A DNA stretch of 64,000 nucleotides from an uncultured Eubacteriales bacterium (GTDB lineage: Bacteria; Bacillota; Clostridia; Christensenellales; Aristaeellaceae). Numbering within the stretch: the first letter of the stretch is position 1; each line of letters starts with the position of its first letter. The position numbers and the translations under genes were made by a program. This document shows positions 1 through 7,772 of this stretch, piece by piece. The notes beneath the pieces were generated by a model. The model did not search any database, was not told the DNA's origin, and saw nothing but the letters and a program-made list of their open reading frames with translations. The stretch spans positions 33,063 through 97,062 of the forward strand of contig CACXHY010000009.1 of the NCBI GenBank assembly GCA_902767565.1, in the 5' to 3' direction.

Positions 1-1
1 A

Positions 2-400
2 TCCATCACCGGCAAATGCAACTATCGGTGCCGCCACTGCTTCATGTCCGCGCCTCACGCGGCGACAGGCGAGCCGAGCTGGGACGAGCTGATGACCATG
101 CTGGACGCCTTTGAGCGCTGCGGCATCCGCAGCGTCGGCCTGACGGGCGGCGAGCCGCTGATCTGCAAGGACTTCTGGCCGCTGGTCGACGAGATCCTGA
201 AGCGGGGCATCTTCATCACCACCATCTTCAGCAACGGTCTGCTTGTGACGGACGCGTTTCTTGACGAGATGGAGAAGCGGGGCATCCGCACCACCATCCA
301 GTTCAGTTTTGACGGCGTGGGACGCCACGACTGGATGCGCGGCGTTCCCGGCGCGGAGAAGGCGGTGATGAAGAGATGGAGGCTCTCTCCGGCGGCGTGA
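2..400 (+). pseudogene. Radical SAM RiPP-maturase-like fragment (5' cut by window, 3' end lost)
   Basis: The frame is open from base 2 and begins SITGKCNYRCRHCFM, which holds the CX3CX2C cluster motif of radical SAM enzymes. It is followed by TGGEPL (the GGEP motif that contacts SAM) and SFDGVGRHDWMRG, typical of SPASM/Twitch-type peptide maturases. After about 120 residues the family resemblance stops at EKAVMK and the frame ends 9 codons later at 398-400, so the rest of the barrel and any SPASM domain are missing. The break falls at about 360-376, where another frame carries a peptide leader. Family knowledge: such enzymes install thioether or other crosslinks in Cys-rich peptides. The truncated product should be inactive. 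Part of the 5' end lies outside the window. Confidence 0.8.
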
Positions 401-657
401 AGATCGACTGGAACGCCAAATGCCAGGCTACCGTGGAAAACGGCAGTTCCTGCTGGGGAACCGACGCCTGCTACGGAATCAACTTGAGGTATCTGCGGGA
501 CAGAGCCAAGGACGGCTGTTCGGCCACGGTCGAGCCCACCACCTTCTCCACCTGCACGAGCAGCGACTGGTGCTCGGTCGCCGTGATCCGGTACAAGTCC
601 TGCGACAGCAACTTCGCCCCCAAGATCGGCGGATCCCATCCCCACGTCGGCGTTTGA
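364..657 (+). pseudogene. Cys-rich double-glycine (RiPP/bacteriocin-like) precursor, 5' end missing
   Basis: In the frame of base 1 the sequence GDEEMEALSGG (364-396) is a double-glycine leader end. It is followed by an 86-residue core with seven Cys and ends at TGA 655-657. The core holds an imperfect internal duplication: KCQATVENGSSC and GCSATVEPTTFSTC, each followed by a D-x-C (TDAC, SDWC). No start codon with a ribosome binding site serves this frame: upstream codons belong to the radical SAM gene read in another frame and hit stops at about 347. An internal ATG at 376 would discard most of the leader. I read this as the downstream half of a precursor gene joined to the maturase gene by a deletion, or by an assembly join. 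The specific family is not recognised. Confidence 0.6.
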
Positions 658-772
658 TCGGCTCCTGATTTGCCGGGCATGGCCGGCCAGGGACAGCGTC
701 AACCGCAAAGCTGCCGTTCAACGGCATAAGTTTCGATGCTTCCATGCCGGGAGCGGAGGAGCGATCCGATGA

Positions 773-798
773 AAAACCGCCCATCCCGGGCGGTTTTC
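773..798 (+). terminator. Rho-independent terminator
   Basis: Ten-base-pair perfect stem (AAAACCGCCC / GGGCGGTTTT) with a 5-base loop, T-rich on both sides, so it could work in both directions. It ends the peptide/radical SAM locus. Confidence 0.8.
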
Positions 799-866
799 AT
801 CGTTCGTCGGCAGCAAGCGTTCCTTCTGCGTATTCGCGTGCACAACCTTTGAACGTTCTGATTCGT

Positions 867-1074
867 GTAAATGTTCAGTCCGCTCTGTGTACTGTGTCAG
901 CAAACGATCTCCAAGCCGTCTCGCCCTATCCCGCCTGCCCTCTTCCCGAGGGAAGGGGGGAATAGAGCGCGGGCCTGCGGCCCGCACCCGCTGTTGGCCG
1001 GGCCGCACGGAAGTCACCCGATCCGTGCGTTTCCCGTCCATCCATGTGGGTCTGCCGACCGACTGAACCGTTAC
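867..1074 (+). repeat. MITE-like dispersed element, full copy 1
   Basis: A 208-base element starting GTAAATGTTCAGTC and ending in the inverted form GACTGAACCGTTAC. The interior contains GC-rich hairpins (GCGGGCCTGCGGCCCGC and a CCC-TTCCC/GGGAAGGGG arm). It is nearly identical over its length to 36572-36779 and 58867-59074. It is flanked by TGATTCGT (859-866) and TGATCCGT (1075-1082), an 8-base direct repeat with one mismatch. Confidence 0.85.
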
Positions 1075-1082
1075 TGATCCGT

Positions 1083-1336
1083 TTTGATCGCGTGAAACGG
1101 CCCCTCCCCTGTTGTCCTGCAGGATGATCCCGGGAAAAGGAACAATGTATTCGTCGGCATCGGCGATCGATCCGGAACACTGCCCCGCATTTCGGAGCTT
1201 CCGCCGGAGCGCTGATCAAGGAATGGCTTTGCGTCTCCGACAGCGCTGTATCCTGTGATGGCCGCAGGCATATCGCGGCGCAGAGGCAAACACAAAACCG
1301 GCTCGGGAAAGAGTTCCGCTCCCGCCCGGATGAAAC
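1083..1336. other. Intergenic, no gene recognised
   Basis: No reading frame here has a convincing start and ribosome binding site or recognisable protein content. No clear hairpin terminator is visible after the RpiB-like gene that ends at 1337. Confidence 0.5.
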
Positions 1337-1969
1337 TCAGAGCGCCTTCAGGAAGGCCGCGACCGCCTCGTCCGCGCACCTCGGATAGAACAGCTCCGCG
1401 AACCGCTCGCCGGACACGGTCCCGCGCACGAATTCGGTGTCCAGGTCATGGAGGATGTCGATCAGCGGCCGGTAGGTCAGGGTCTTCACGCCGTCGAGGA
1501 TCTTCTTGTTGCGCTGCTCGGGGACCACCCGCTCCTTGGGATAGCCGTTGCCGTGGCCGAAGCCGAACAGCTGCTGAAAGATCATCTCCAGCTTCAGCTC
1601 CGCGCCCCAGCCGAAATCCTTGGCGAAGGGCAGGGCCACGCAGTTGCCGTCGTTGATCTGGGCGAACATGTAGCCGTCGGAGGGGTCGCACAGATGACCG
1701 CAGATGACCCCCGGGAAGCTGTTGCAGGCCAGCATGGCGCCTTCGCCGGTGCCGCAGCCCGTGACCACATAGTCCGCCGCGCCCGTGCTGAGCAGGATGG
1801 AGGCCAGCAAGCCGCACTGCACATAGGTCAGCTGGCAGGCGTCGTCCGCGGCATACATGCCGTAGTTATCCACGGTGTGGCCCATGGGCTCCACTACCTT
1901 CCGAAGGGTGGCTTCGATCATTCCGTTCTTCGCGGCCTGACTGTTTTCGTTGATGAGAGCGATGCGCAT
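1337..1969 (-). CDS. RpiB/LacA/LacB-family sugar-phosphate isomerase
   Basis: A 210-residue protein of the RpiB/LacAB family, which interconverts aldose and ketose phosphates. The N-terminus MRIALINENSQAAKN is the first Rossmann strand. VTGCGTGEGAMLACNSFPG matches the family's CGTG phosphate/active-site loop with its catalytic-type Cys, and QINDGNCVALP corresponds to the HNDAN segment of RpiB. It is longer than RpiB (about 150), with a C-terminal extension containing HDLDTEF, so the substrate may differ from ribose-5-phosphate. The start is set by AGGAGG six bases upstream. It is transcribed divergently from pgi. Family assignment is firm; substrate is unknown. Confidence 0.85.
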   Translation of the reverse strand: MRIALINENSQAAKNGMIEATLRKVVEPMGHTVDNYGMYAADDACQLTYVQCGLLASILLSTGAADYVVTGCGTGEGAMLACNSFPGVICGHLCDPSDGYMFAQINDGNCVALPFAKDFGWGAELKLEMIFQQLFGFGHGNGYPKERVVPEQRNKKILDGVKTLTYRPLIDILHDLDTEFVRGTVSGERFAELFYPRCADEAVAAFLKAL

Positions 1970-2055
1970 CGTCGTTTCCTCCTGTCATTGGATCTCTGTC
2001 AATACCATACCACGCTTTGCCGCCGCGCACAAGGCACAAAATTCTCGCTTTTATG

Positions 2056-2083
2056 TTGCGCGAAACGCGATTTGCAGTATAAT
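2056..2083 (+). promoter_or_regulatory. Sigma-70-type promoter for pgi
   Basis: TTGCGC (2056-2061), 16-base spacer, TATAAT (2078-2083), about 49 bases before the pgi start. Confidence 0.7.
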
Positions 2084-2131
2084 ATCGGTTGATCCGTCAC
2101 GCCCGGTACGAACATCGAAAGGATGACTGCC

Positions 2132-3715
2132 ATGATCTCCTGGAAGAACCTTGATACGCTCGCCGCTTATCGCGATCTGACCGCCCTGAAGGGAAAGGTG
2201 GACCTGACCAAAGCCATGGCCGGTGATGAAGGCGCCGCCCGCGTCGCTGCCTATAACGCCCCCATGGGCGGCGGCCTGACCTATTACTACGCCGCCAAGC
2301 AGGTGGACGATGAGCTGCTCGCCGCCCTGCAGAGGCTGGCCGACGAAGCCCAGCTCACCGAAAAGTACGCCGCCCTGTACAACGGCGAGGTCATCAACAC
2401 GGGCGAAAAGCGCCTCGTGCTGCATCATCTGACCCGCGGACAGCTGGGCGGCGCCGTCACCGCCGACGGCGTGGACAAGCGCGCCTTCTATGCGGCCGAG
2501 CAGGAAAAGGCCGCCGATTTCGCCCGCAAGGTGCACAGCGGCGAGATCGCCAACGCCGCGGGCGAGAAGTTCACCACCGTGGTGCAGATCGGCATCGGCG
2601 GCAGCGATCTCGGCCCCCGTGCCATGTACCTGGCGTTGGAGAACTGGGCCCGGCAGAACGGCTTCTTCCGCATGGAAGCGAAGTTCATCAGCAACGTGGA
2701 CCCGGACGACGCCGCCGCGGTGCTGAAGAGCACGGACGTTGCTCACGCCCTCTTCGTGCTGGTCTCGAAGTCCGGCACCACCCTGGAGACCCTGACCAAC
2801 GAGTCCTTCGTGAAGGACGCGCTGCGGAAGCAGGGCCTCGACCCGGCGAAGCACATGGTGGCCGTCACCAGCGAGACCTCCCCGCTGGCCAAGTCCAGCG
2901 ACTACCTGGCTGCCTTCTTCATGGACGACTACATCGGCGGCCGCTACTCCTCCACCTCCTGCGTGGGCGGCGCGGTGCTGTCGCTGGCCTTCGGGCCCGA
3001 AATCTTCGCCCGCTTCCTGAACGGCGCGGCTGAGGAGGACGCCCTGGCGAAGGAGACCGACATCCGCAGGAACGCCGCCATGCTCGACGCCCTCATGGGC
3101 GTGTATGAGCGCAACGTGCAGGGCTATCCCTCCACGGCGGTGCTGCCCTATTCCCAGGCCCTGTCCCGCTTCCCGGCCCATCTGCAGCAGCTGGACATGG
3201 AGAGCAACGGCAAGTCCGTCAACCGCTTCGGCGAGGCGGTCGGCTATCCCACCGGTCCGGTCATCTTCGGCGAGCCCGGCACCAACGGCCAGCACTCCTT
3301 CTATCAGCTGCTCCACCAGGGCACGGACATCATCCCCCTGCAGTTTGTCGGCTTCCGGCAGAACCAAGCGGGCATGGACGTGGACATTCAGGGCTCCACC
3401 AGCCAGCAGAAGCTGGGTGCCAACGTGGCCGCGCAGATCCTGGCCTTCGCCTGCGGCAAGAGCGACGCCAACCCCAACAAGAGCTTCCCCGGCGGACGTC
3501 CCTCCTCCATCATCATCGGCGACCGGCTGACGCCCGAGGCCCTCGGCGCCCTGCTGGCCCATTTCGAGAACAAGGTCATGTTCCAGGGCTTCCTGTGGAA
3601 CCTGAATTCCTTCGATCAGGAAGGCGTGCAGCTGGGCAAGGTCCTGGCCAAGCGCGTCCTGGCCCATGAGACCGACGGCGCCCTGAAGGCGTTTGCCGAC
3701 CTGCTGGGCATCTGA
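2132..3715 (+). CDS. pgi: Glucose-6-phosphate isomerase
   Basis: Cytoplasmic glycolytic enzyme converting glucose-6-phosphate to fructose-6-phosphate. It is 527 residues, of normal length. Family motifs seen: GIGGSDLG near residue 154, SKSGTT near 212 (phosphate-binding serines), QQLDMESNGKS, GEPGTNGQHSFYQLLHQ near 380-395 (catalytic Glu and His) and QEGVQLGK near 500 (active-site Lys). I choose ATG 2132 (MISWKNLD) because AAAGGA sits 8-9 bases upstream; the ATG at 2123 abuts the Shine-Dalgarno sequence and is too close. It lies just upstream of the SCIFF locus, which has its own promoter. Confidence 0.95.
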   Translation: MISWKNLDTLAAYRDLTALKGKVDLTKAMAGDEGAARVAAYNAPMGGGLTYYYAAKQVDDELLAALQRLADEAQLTEKYAALYNGEVINTGEKRLVLHHLTRGQLGGAVTADGVDKRAFYAAEQEKAADFARKVHSGEIANAAGEKFTTVVQIGIGGSDLGPRAMYLALENWARQNGFFRMEAKFISNVDPDDAAAVLKSTDVAHALFVLVSKSGTTLETLTNESFVKDALRKQGLDPAKHMVAVTSETSPLAKSSDYLAAFFMDDYIGGRYSSTSCVGGAVLSLAFGPEIFARFLNGAAEEDALAKETDIRRNAAMLDALMGVYERNVQGYPSTAVLPYSQALSRFPAHLQQLDMESNGKSVNRFGEAVGYPTGPVIFGEPGTNGQHSFYQLLHQGTDIIPLQFVGFRQNQAGMDVDIQGSTSQQKLGANVAAQILAFACGKSDANPNKSFPGGRPSSIIIGDRLTPEALGALLAHFENKVMFQGFLWNLNSFDQEGVQLGKVLAKRVLAHETDGALKAFADLLGI

Positions 3716-3728
3716 TCCTGCGCGAGGC

Positions 3729-3757
3729 TTGACGAACTGCGTCCCCTATGGTATACT
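3729..3757 (+). promoter_or_regulatory. Sigma-70-type promoter for the SCIFF operon
   Basis: TTGACG (3729-3734), 17-base spacer, TATACT (3752-3757), 65 bases before the SCIFF start codon. It is one of the best consensus promoters in the window, so the small peptide should be well expressed independently of pgi. Confidence 0.8.
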
Positions 3758-3822
3758 CACCCCATGCAGCGGCGGCCTGACCCGCAGGCTGCCCAATCCT
3801 ACACGAACAGGAGATGTTCCCC

Positions 3823-3969
3823 ATGACCAGGATCAAGACCCTGAAGACCCGCGATCTCTGCGCCAGCGCCAAGAAGGGCGGCTGCGGCGAGTGCCAGACT
3901 TCCTGCCAGTCCGCCTGCAAGACCAGCTGCGGCGTGGCCAACCAGAAGTGCGAGAACGAGAAGAAGTGA
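3823..3969 (+). CDS. scfA: SCIFF ranthipeptide precursor (six cysteines in forty-five)
   Basis: A 48-residue peptide with the SCIFF signature: IKTL near the N-terminus and GGCGECQTSCQSACKTSC followed by GVANQKC. The six conserved Cys are residues 21, 24, 28, 32, 36 and 43; an extra Cys sits at 13 in the leader part. Family knowledge: a dedicated radical SAM enzyme installs thioether links from Cys to Thr (ranthipeptide class), and the peptide is almost universal in Clostridia. The adjacent downstream gene is that enzyme. AACAGGAGATGTTCCCC precedes the ATG. An intrinsic terminator lies between the two genes. The biological role of SCIFF is unsettled. Confidence 0.95.
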   Translation: MTRIKTLKTRDLCASAKKGGCGECQTSCQSACKTSCGVANQKCENEKK

Positions 3970-3982
3970 TCGATCGCGCAAC

Positions 3983-4010
3983 GCTGCCGCCCAACAAGCG
4001 GCAGCTTTTT
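3983..4010 (+). terminator. Intercistronic terminator between scfA and scfB
   Basis: GCTGCCG (3983-3989) pairs with CGGCAGC (3999-4005), followed by TTTTT. Partial read-through would give much more precursor than maturase mRNA. Confidence 0.75.
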
Positions 4011-4029
4011 GATGCGAGGGAGGAGACCA

Positions 4030-5412
4030 ATGGTTCATCAGTATAAGCTCAACGGCTTCAACATCGTGCTGGACTCCTGCTCCGGCGCCATCCACGTGGT
4101 GGACGACGTGGCCTATGACATCATCGCCATGTTCAAGACCGCCACGCCGGACGAGATCGTCTCCGCGATCATGGCGAAGTACGGCAGCCGCCCCGACGTG
4201 AACGAGGCGGAGATCCGGGAGTGCATGCACGATGTGCGGGAACTGGAGATGACGGGCCAACTGTGGATGCCCGACACCTTCGCTCCCATGGCCGGGACCC
4301 TGAAGGAGCGCGCCGGGGATGTGGTGAAGGCCCTGTGCCTGCACGTGGCCCACACCTGCAATCTCACCTGCGCCTACTGCTTCGCCAGCCAGGGCAAGTA
4401 TCACGGGGAGCGGGCCCTCATGTCCTTCGAGACAGGCAAGCGGGCCCTGGACTACCTGGTGGAGCATTCCGGCGCACGCCGCAACCTGGAGGTCGACTTC
4501 TTCGGCGGCGAGCCCCTGATGAACTGGGACGTGGTGAAGCGCCTGGTGGCCTACGCCCGGAGCATCGAGAAGGAGAAGGGCAAGAACTTCCGCTTCACCC
4601 TCACCACCAACGGAATGCTGATCGATGACGACGTGATCGGCTTCTGCAACCGGGAGATGAGCAATGTGGTGCTCTCGCTGGATGGGCGGAAGGAGATCCA
4701 CGACCGCCTGCGGGTGGACGCTTCCGGACGCGGCAGCTACGACCGCATCGTGCCGAAGTTTCAAAAGCTGGTGGAGGCCCGGGGCGGAAGGAACTACTAT
4801 ATGCGCGGCACCTTCACCCACGCCAACCCGGATTTCTTCGCCGACGTGATGCACATGGCGGACCTGGGCTTCACGGAGCTGTCGATGGAACCCGTGGTGT
4901 GTGCCCCGGACGATCCGGCTGCCCTGACCCCCGAGGACATCGTGGTGGTGAAAGGGGAGTACGAGCGACTGGCCGTAGAAATGCTGAAGCGTCGTCGCGA
5001 GGGCCGCCCCATCACCTTCTATCACTACATGCTGGACCTGGAGGAAGGCCCCTGCATCTACAAGCGAATCTCCGGCTGCGGTTCCGGCACCGAGTACATG
5101 GCGGTGACTCCCTGGGGCGACCTCTATCCCTGCCACCAGTTCGTGGGCGAGGAAAAGTGGAAGCTGGGCGACATCTGGCAGGGCGTCACCAATTCCGCGC
5201 TGCGGGAGGAATTCCGCGCCTGTAACGCCTATGCGCGGCCCGAGTGCAATGACTGCTGGGCGCGCCTGTGGTGCTCCGGCGGCTGCGCGGCCAATGCCAT
5301 GCACGCCACGGGCAGCATCCGGGGCGTCTACGGTCCCGGATGTGAGCTCTTCAAAAAGCGCATCGAGTGCGCGATCATGATGAAGGCCGCCGAGGACGCC
5401 GAACAGGATTGA
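4030..5412 (+). CDS. scfB: SCIFF radical SAM maturase (SPASM type)
   Basis: A 460-residue radical SAM enzyme that forms the thioether crosslinks of the SCIFF peptide. The N-terminal about 95 residues (VHQYKLNGFNIVLD) form the peptide-recognition region. CNLTCAYC (Cys 110, 114, 117) binds the SAM cluster, and FFGGEPL follows. A SPASM domain with many Cys runs from CGSGTEYM (about 350) through CNDCWARLWCSGGC to GPGCELF (about 438) and should carry two auxiliary clusters. The start at 4030 is set by GGGAGGAG 6 bases upstream. It follows scfA with a terminator between them. Assignment is based on the pair and on sequence character. Confidence 0.95.
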   Translation: MVHQYKLNGFNIVLDSCSGAIHVVDDVAYDIIAMFKTATPDEIVSAIMAKYGSRPDVNEAEIRECMHDVRELEMTGQLWMPDTFAPMAGTLKERAGDVVKALCLHVAHTCNLTCAYCFASQGKYHGERALMSFETGKRALDYLVEHSGARRNLEVDFFGGEPLMNWDVVKRLVAYARSIEKEKGKNFRFTLTTNGMLIDDDVIGFCNREMSNVVLSLDGRKEIHDRLRVDASGRGSYDRIVPKFQKLVEARGGRNYYMRGTFTHANPDFFADVMHMADLGFTELSMEPVVCAPDDPAALTPEDIVVVKGEYERLAVEMLKRRREGRPITFYHYMLDLEEGPCIYKRISGCGSGTEYMAVTPWGDLYPCHQFVGEEKWKLGDIWQGVTNSALREEFRACNAYARPECNDCWARLWCSGGCAANAMHATGSIRGVYGPGCELFKKRIECAIMMKAAEDAEQD

Positions 5413-5436
5413 ACCACAGGTTCAATGGTCGGGGTC

Positions 5437-5465
5437 TTGCATGCCCGCCGGATCTGTGATAGAAT
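5437..5465 (+). promoter_or_regulatory. Probable promoter for smpB
   Basis: TTGCAT (5437-5442), 17-base spacer, TAGAAT (5460-5465). The 110 bases that follow before smpB contain pyrimidine-rich CTTCATTC/CTTCACTC repeats. Confidence 0.6.
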
Positions 5466-5582
5466 CAGCCTGCGATGAACCGAGGAACGCCCGGCACCGA
5501 CGACACGCTTCATTCTTCGTTCTTCACTCTTCATTCACTGAGTTCGTCCCGACGGTATTGCGGAGGAAAGGCAGGTGGTACC

Positions 5583-6050
5583 GTGCCGCATCAGAAGGGG
5601 ATCAAGCCGGTGGCACAGAACCGCAAAGCCTTTCACGACTACTTCGTGGAGGAACGCTATGAGTGCGGGATCGAGCTCTTCGGCACCGAGGTCAAATCCA
5701 TGCGCCTGGGCCGGGTGAGCCTGAAGGAGAGCTGGGCCCAGATCCGCAGGGGCGAGGTCTTCGTGGAGGGGATGCACATCAGCCCCTACGAGCAGGGGAG
5801 CCTCTTCAACCGCGATCCCATGCGCCCCAAGCGCCTGCTGCTGCACAAGAGCGAGATCCGCAAGCTGGACGGTCTCGTGGCGCGGCAGGGCTACACGCTC
5901 ATCCCCCTGGAGGTCTACCTCAAGGACGGGCGGATGAAGCTGCAGCTGGGCCTTTGCAAGGGCAAGGCAGAGCACGACAAGCGCGACGCCGTGGCCAAGC
6001 GCGAAGCGGACCGGGAGATCCGCCGCGCCGTCCGCCAGCACAACCGATAA
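5583..6050 (+). CDS. smpB: SsrA-binding protein SmpB
   Basis: A 155-residue tmRNA-binding protein needed for trans-translation rescue of stalled ribosomes. VAQNRKAFHDYFVEE, GTEVKSMRLGRVSLKESWA and the basic C-terminal tail KRDAVAKREADREIRRA are diagnostic. GTG 5583 is preferred because it yields PHQKGIKPVAQNRK, the usual SmpB N-terminus; AGGTGG lies a few bases upstream and GGAGG about 15 upstream. A longer open frame to 5475 has no family support. It is directly followed by its RNA partner, ssrA. Confidence 0.95.
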   Translation: MPHQKGIKPVAQNRKAFHDYFVEERYECGIELFGTEVKSMRLGRVSLKESWAQIRRGEVFVEGMHISPYEQGSLFNRDPMRPKRLLLHKSEIRKLDGLVARQGYTLIPLEVYLKDGRMKLQLGLCKGKAEHDKRDAVAKREADREIRRAVRQHNR

Positions 6051-6076
6051 CGCGTATCGCGTCAGTTCACACATTC

Positions 6077-6423
6077 GGGGATGATCCGGTTTCGACGGGA
6101 GTGTCGGGGTCAGGATAAGCGAGCTGCGGCCCCTGTACCGCATAACAACGGGGAAAAAAACGAACTGACAACAGCGATTTCGCTTTCGCCGCCTGATTAG
6201 GCGCGACGTTGGCCCGGTCTGCCCGCGTGGCCGGTTCCCGACGTCATTTACGCGGGGAACGAGCATGCCTAAGCTTTGCCGCATGTCCGTAACATGAAGC
6301 TACTGAAGCGTCCAGCCTGTCTGCGGGCGGGCCGCGGAGGGAATGTCAAAACACAGAATGCGCTCGGAGAAAGTCCTGGATCAGAGCTTTCGGACAGGGG
6401 TTCGACTCCCCTCATCTCCACCA
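6077..6423 (+). ncRNA. ssrA: Transfer-messenger RNA
   Basis: One-piece tmRNA. The 5' end GGGGATGATCCGGTTTCGACGGG is the universal start, and the 3' end carries a T-arm (GGTTCGACTCCCC) and CATCTCCACCA, which pairs with the 5' GGGGATG and encodes the CCA. The tag frame starts at about 6152 (GGA AAA AAA CGA) and reads GKKRTDNSDFAFAA to TGA 6194-6196, with a second stop TAG soon after. The tag end FAFAA differs from the common ALAA but keeps the terminal AA degron. It lies 27 bases downstream of smpB. Confidence 0.97.
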
Positions 6424-6425
6424 GA

Positions 6426-6734
6426 TCACGAAGTGTCGAACTCGAAGCATTGGCGGAAGGTTCGCACTTCGGATAAGCTTGAAGGACGGCTGAAAGGCTG
6501 TCCTTTTCGCATATATAAAGAGAACTCCCGAAGAAGTTCTCTCTGAAGCGCAAAGTACGCCTGCTCAGCAACAACGGCGGCTTTGCGGAAGGTCCCGTTG
6601 TACAGCCGGCGGGCCACGATCACGGCATTCAGCACGCTGCCCGTGGGCTTGGCGCCCTTGCGGAAACCGGCGCGGTTGACCTCGACCGGAACCTTGGTGA
6701 TCCCGGCGGCGGCGCTGAAGTGGTTCTTCTTCAT
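6426..6734 (-). CDS. Possible small protein, unknown
   Basis: An open frame of 102 residues begins MKKNHFSAAAGITKVPVEV with AGGAGA about 11 bases upstream of the ATG, which is the main reason to list it. The first 65 residues have a protein-like composition (ending AAVVAEQAYFALQ). The last 35 codons run through a small hairpin (AGAGAAC/GTTCTCT at 6520-6543) and the ssrA terminator, so the true 3' end may be lost or the gene may be a remnant inserted beside ssrA. I do not recognise the family. Confidence 0.25.
   Translation of the reverse strand: MKKNHFSAAAGITKVPVEVNRAGFRKGAKPTGSVLNAVIVARRLYNGTFRKAAVVAEQAYFALQRELLREFSLYMRKGQPFSRPSSLSEVRTFRQCFEFDTS
6482..6507 (+). terminator. Terminator downstream of ssrA
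   Basis: AAGGACGGC / GGCTGTCCTT stem followed by TTTT. Confidence 0.75.
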
Positions 6735-6898
6735 GATGATCTTCTCCTCAGCCGAATAGATTCAGAGATGTGCCCGGAAAAAATCCGCAGGATCGTGCTT
6801 TCGTTTTTGGTGCGTATATGGTAGAATTGCAGGTGATGACCGGAAGGGGTCATTGCAAAACATCTTTATAAACTGTTTACCAGGATCGGCGGTGAAAG

Positions 6899-7663
6899 AT
6901 GTTCGATTCGATTGCCGAAATGACAAAAGAGATCGTTTCTGCTCTGGATGGGAACGTTCACAGTATCTGGCTGTACGGAAGTGTCGTACAGGATGATTTC
7001 CGCCTTGGCTGGAGCGATATCGATATGCTTGTCCTGACCGGAAAACCGATCACTGACGCTCAGGCACAGAAACTTGTGGACCTCCGACAGGTCCTGGCAG
7101 CGGATGCGCCGGGCGATCCATATTGCCCCCTGTTTGAGGGTGTGATCGCACAACTGGATGAGTATCTGTCCGGAACATTCAGCCGGCTGGTATACTGGGG
7201 CACTACCGGGCAGCGGATCACAGATCATTTTAAACCGGATCCGTTTTCCCGGTATGAACTCGCCGGAAACGGCAGATCTGTTTACGGCAGTAATGACAGG
7301 AGCATCTTTACATTTCCCGGCAGGGAGACGCTGATCGAAGCGATCCGCGATCATTATGAAACGATCCGGAAATATGCTCAGCAGACAGATGAGCGGCTCT
7401 ATTCCTGTGGATGGCTCCTGGATATCTGCAGATGTATCTATACTTTACGAAACAATGATGTTATATCGAAAACACAGGCAGGGATCTGGGCATTGCAGGA
7501 GCATATCTTTCCCGATGAAGATCCATTGAAGAAAACCGTTGAGATCCGAAAAGAACCGATGGCTTACAAAAACCGGGAAGATGTACGGCAATGGCTGAAA
7601 GGACTGGGTCCGGTAGTTCAGAAATATGCGGATGCCCTGGAGCTTGAACTGTCAGGCAGATAG
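6899..7663 (+). CDS. Nucleotidyltransferase, aminoglycoside adenylyltransferase (AadA)-like
   Basis: A 254-residue protein. YGSVVQDDFRLGWSDIDMLV near residue 24 is the GSx(9-12)DxD metal and nucleotide site of the pol-beta-like nucleotidyltransferase fold. The length and helical C-terminal half (DUF4111-like) match ANT(3'')/ANT(9) adenylyltransferases, which inactivate streptomycin- or spectinomycin-type drugs. Substrate cannot be read from the sequence, and many relatives are not resistance enzymes. Local GC is near 50 %, clearly below the neighbours, and codon use is more AT-rich, which suggests recent transfer. Upstream is AT-rich and the Shine-Dalgarno sequence is weak (GGCGGTGAAAG). Confidence 0.75.
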   Translation: MFDSIAEMTKEIVSALDGNVHSIWLYGSVVQDDFRLGWSDIDMLVLTGKPITDAQAQKLVDLRQVLAADAPGDPYCPLFEGVIAQLDEYLSGTFSRLVYWGTTGQRITDHFKPDPFSRYELAGNGRSVYGSNDRSIFTFPGRETLIEAIRDHYETIRKYAQQTDERLYSCGWLLDICRCIYTLRNNDVISKTQAGIWALQEHIFPDEDPLKKTVEIRKEPMAYKNREDVRQWLKGLGPVVQKYADALELELSGR

Positions 7664-7772
7664 ACAGGCCATGAGAACGAGCGAAATACCTCATACTGCC
7701 ATCCGATGCTTTCGTTTGTATCAACAGGTGTAAACCGAATACGAAACCAAATGCTGAAAGGAGATAAAGACC

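Noticed and set aside
718..1041. Minus-strand reading frame in repeat copy 1, with close homologues in the copies at 36372-36959 and 58733-59041
   Set aside because: The similarity follows from DNA identity of the repeat. The frames differ in start and end, lack ribosome binding sites and include hairpin arms, so I treat them as non-coding.
2051..3667. Minus-strand 538-codon frame opposite pgi
   Set aside because: Antisense of a clearly identified glucose-6-phosphate isomerase; composition is an artefact of high third-position GC.
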